A stretch of 9,361 bases of DNA from Gammaproteobacteria bacterium (GTDB lineage Bacteria > Pseudomonadota > Gammaproteobacteria > Pseudomonadales > Azotimanducaceae): contig JABIVN010000148.1 of assembly GCA_018667205.1 (NCBI GenBank), positions 1 to 9,361 of the forward strand. The letters run 5' to 3'. The notes beneath the pieces were generated by a model. That model saw only the letters and a list, made by a program, of their open reading frames with translations, was not told the origin of the DNA and made no database searches. Shown here piece by piece: positions 6,885 to 9,361 of the stretch. Made by a program: the position numbers and the translations under genes. Numbering within the stretch: the first letter of the stretch is position 1; every line of letters begins with the position of its first letter.

Positions 6885-9361
6885 GCAGCCGTTAGGGCTT
6901 CTTCGGCTGCAAGCTCCTCTAGAACTCGCTTGTAATCCGTAGGCATTACTTTGATGAACTTCTGTAATTCAGAAGACCAGTTATCCAGAATTTTTCTGGC
7001 GACTACTGACCCGGTGTATTTTTCATGCTTCTGGATCATGTTTTTCAATTCACTGATGTCCTTTTCGCTCTGGACTGCTTCCAGCTCAAAAGTACCCGTA
7101 TTGCATTTACTGGTGAAGTCGCCAGCGGTATCCCATATGTAGGCGGCACCTCCGCTCATGCCGGCACCAAAGTTTCGCCCGGTAGAACCAAGAACAACGA
7201 CGCGTCCGCCGGTCATGTATTCACAACCGTGGTCCCCGATCCCTTCAATAACAGCATGCGCACCGCTATTGCGTACACAAAATCTTTCGGCGGCTATTCC
7301 CCTGAAGTAGGCTTCACCCGAGGTGGCGCCGTAAAGTACAACATTACCGATCAGCACATTGTTTTCGGCTGCGAAGCTGCTGCTGGTGGGGGGATAAATA
7401 ATGATCTTTCCGCCCGAGAGTCCTTTACCGACATAGTCGTTAGCATCACCCTCTACTTCGATGGTGATGCCTTTTGCCAACCAGGCACCTAGGCTTTGCC
7501 CCGCTGAGCCATTTAACTTAATATTAATCGTGTCTTCAGGGAATCCTTCACCATGAGTTGCCTTCGCCACCTCATGGGAAAGCATGGTGCCTACGACACG
7601 GTTGATGTTGATCACGTCATGCTCGATATCAACCCGTTCGCCGCTTTCAAGTGCCGCTTTTGCCAACTCGATTAGGGTGTTGTCGAGGGCCTTATCCAGC
7701 CCATGGTCCTGGTCCATTGTTCTATAGATTTCGGTCCCTTCGTACACGATCTTGGCCGGCGTAAGAATGCTGGTAAAATCTAGTCCCCGCGCTTTCCAGT
7801 GATCAATAGCATCATCTTTGGAGAGGAGGTCAACGCGACCTACCATCTTGTTAACAGTGCGAATGCCGAGTTTGGCCATGATTTGGCGTAACTCCTCGGC
7901 CACCATAAACAGGTAGTTCACGACATGATCGGGACTGCCGTTAAATTTAGCCCTAAGGTCTGGGTCTTGTGTTGCAATGCCAACAGGGCAGGTATTCAGG
8001 TGACACTTGCGCATCATGATGCAGCCAAGCGTGACCAGGGGCGCAGTGGCGAAGCCGATCTCTTCTGCTCCAAGAAGCAGTGCCATAGCCACATCGCGAC
8101 CTGTCTTGATCTGGCCATCAGTTTGCAGCACGACGCGTGATCGAAGATTGTTCATGACGAGCGTCTGGTGGGTTTCGGCGAGGCCAAGTTCCCAGGGTAG
8201 GCCCGCATGTTTAATAGAGGTCAGTGGGGAAGCGCCGGTACCTCCGTCATGTCCGGCAATGACCAGATGGTCAGCTTTTGCTTTTGTGACGCCCGCGGCG
8301 ATCGTGCCGACACCAATTTCGGACCCTAGTTTCACGCTAATGCGTGCGTTGGGATTGGCGTTTTTCAAATCATGAATCAGCTGCGCGATGTCTTCAATGG
8401 AGTAGATGTCATGATGCGGAGGAGGGCTGATTAAGCCAACCCCCGGTGTTGAATGACGGATTCTTGCGATGTTTTTGTCTACTTTAGCGCCCGGCAGTTC
8501 TCCGCCTTCTCCCGGTTTTGCGCCCTGTACGATCTTGATCTGTAGTTCGTCTGCGTTGGCTAAATACCAGATGGTCACCCCGAATCTGCCCGAGGCTACC
8601 TGTTTAATGGCTGACCGCTTTGAATCACCATTCGCCATGGTTTTAAAACGGATCGGGTCTTCCCCGCCTTCTCCTGTGTTTGATTTACCACCTAGCCTGT
8701 TCATGGCAACGGCGAGTGCTTCATGACTTTCCGCCGAGATGGAACCTAGACTCATGGCGCCGGTACAAAACCGTTTGACGATTTCGCTGGCAACCTCGAC
8801 TTCATCGAGTTCGATGGCGGTTGCTGCATAATTAAAGTCGAGCAGACCGCGGAACGTTGCTCGGCGTGTGCTTTCGCTGTTAGCGTGGTGGGCAAACTGC
8901 CAGTAGGCATCTTGGTCGTTTGTTCTCGCTGCCACCTGAAGGTTGGAAATCGTGTCTGGATCCCACATGTGTGTGTCACCGCCACGACGCCAGTGAAAAT
9001 CCCCGGGATTAGGTAATACGGGGATCAGGTTCTCTTTTCTTGCGGGGAAACCGATCTCATGTCGAACCTTCATCTCGTCAAACAGCACATCAAAGCTGAC
9101 GCCCTGCACACGGCTAGTGGTTCCCGCAAAACAGCGGTCAATAATCTCGTCTGCTAAACCTACTGCCTCGAATATCTGTGCGCCTTTGTAGGACTGGAGC
9201 GTAGAGATACCCATCTTGGCCATGACCTTCAGGATACCTTTGGCAACGCCCTTCTTATATGAGTCGACTATTTTGTGAATATCCGAGTACTCAGCAGCGT
9301 CCAGTAAACCGTCTTGCTGCGCTTGCCAGAGTGATTCAAAAGCCACGTATGGGTTGATGGC
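6872..9361 (-). CDS. gltB: Glutamate synthase (NADPH) large subunit GltB (partial, C-terminal part)
   Basis: This is the last 829 codons of gltB. The frame is open through the window edge ([15 protein letters not shown]...), so no start lies here; a GTG at 9346 is internal. Full GltB has about 1,500 residues, so the N-terminal glutaminase domain with its catalytic cysteine and part of the central domain lie outside. Visible in fragment numbering are: the end of the central domain (about 1-100); the FMN-binding synthase barrel (about 110-500) with TGEGGEDP near 230, the glutaminase-facing loop [10 protein letters not shown] near 285, [14 protein letters not shown] and [10 protein letters not shown]; and the 3Fe-4S cysteines 447, 453 and 458 ([19 protein letters not shown]). 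The GXGXG beta-helix domain (about 560-790) comes last ([38 protein letters not shown]). All inspected motifs are intact. It is transcribed ahead of gltD, its electron-donor partner. Confidence 0.97.
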   Translation of the reverse strand, partial: AINPYVAFESLWQAQQDGLLDAAEYSDIHKIVDSYKKGVAKGILKVMAKMGISTLQSYKGAQIFEAVGLADEIIDRCFAGTTSRVQGVSFDVLFDEMKVRHEIGFPARKENLIPVLPNPGDFHWRRGGDTHMWDPDTISNLQVAARTNDQDAYWQFAHHANSESTRRATFRGLLDFNYAATAIELDEVEVASEIVKRFCTGAMSLGSISAESHEALAVAMNRLGGKSNTGEGGEDPIRFKTMANGDSKRSAIKQVASGRFGVTIWYLANADELQIKIVQGAKPGEGGELPGAKVDKNIARIRHSTPGVGLISPPPHHDIYSIEDIAQLIHDLKNANPNARISVKLGSEIGVGTIAAGVTKAKADHLVIAGHDGGTGASPLTSIKHAGLPWELGLAETHQTLVMNNLRSRVVLQTDGQIKTGRDVAMALLLGAEEIGFATAPLVTLGCIMMRKCHLNTCPVGIATQDPDLRAKFNGSPDHVVNYLFMVAEELRQIMAKLGIRTVNKMVGRVDLLSKDDAIDHWKARGLDFTSILTPAKIVYEGTEIYRTMDQDHGLDKALDNTLIELAKAALESGERVDIEHDVININRVVGTMLSHEVAKATHGEGFPEDTINIKLNGSAGQSLGAWLAKGITIEVEGDANDYVGKGLSGGKIIIYPPTSSSFAAENNVLIGNVVLYGATSGEAYFRGIAAERFCVRNSGAHAVIEGIGDHGCEYMTGGRVVVLGSTGRNFGAGMSGGAAYIWDTAGDFTSKCNTGTFELEAVQSEKDISELKNMIQKHEKYTGSVVARKILDNWSSELQKFIKVMPTDYKRVLEELAAEEALTAAAGS

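Noticed and set aside
7025..7492. Open frame of 155 codons on the + strand antisense to gltB (also 8007-8375 and others)
   Set aside because: It lies wholly opposite conserved GltB coding sequence, shows no family-like features and has no supporting ribosome binding site. The antisense frames reflect gltB codon use.

Overview
The window is an ordinary, gene-dense chromosomal segment of a gammaproteobacterium with roughly balanced base composition. The gene order (end of pilN, then pilO, pilP, pilQ, aroK, aroB) is the type IV pilus assembly operon followed by two shikimate-pathway genes. This linkage is well known from Pseudomonas and related Gammaproteobacteria. No mobile element, phage gene, RNA gene or CRISPR array is visible. 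The genus cannot be named from this sequence alone.

Layout: on the + strand, positions 1-3693 carry the distal part of a pilMNOPQ operon. PilN (C-terminal half only), PilO and the lipoprotein PilP form the inner-membrane alignment subcomplex, and PilQ is the outer-membrane secretin through which the pilus passes. After a 37-nt gap come aroK (shikimate kinase) and aroB (3-dehydroquinate synthase), joined by a 1-nt TAATG overlap. On the - strand, positions 5374-9361 carry gltD and the 3' part of gltB, the small and large subunits of NADPH-dependent glutamate synthase, transcribed gltB then gltD. aroB and gltD meet tail to tail with only 6 nt between their stop codons. The window is almost entirely coding, and no gene-free stretch exceeds about 60 nt.

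How the genes work together: PilN/O/P link the cytoplasmic pilus motor platform to PilQ. AroB and AroK carry out steps 2 and 5 of chorismate synthesis. GltB/GltD turn glutamine plus 2-oxoglutarate into two glutamates. The three groups are functionally unrelated neighbours.

No undescribed system was found. The points worth a second look are small: three 19-bp tandem repeats between gltB and gltD that place a TAA stop in each of the three frames; a perfect 10-bp-stem hairpin inside the end of aroB; a 15-bp tandem duplication in the PilQ signal-peptide region; a shikimate kinase start with no visible ribosome binding site; and a gltBD pair that points the opposite way from the Pseudomonas arrangement, with no gene between aroB and gltD.
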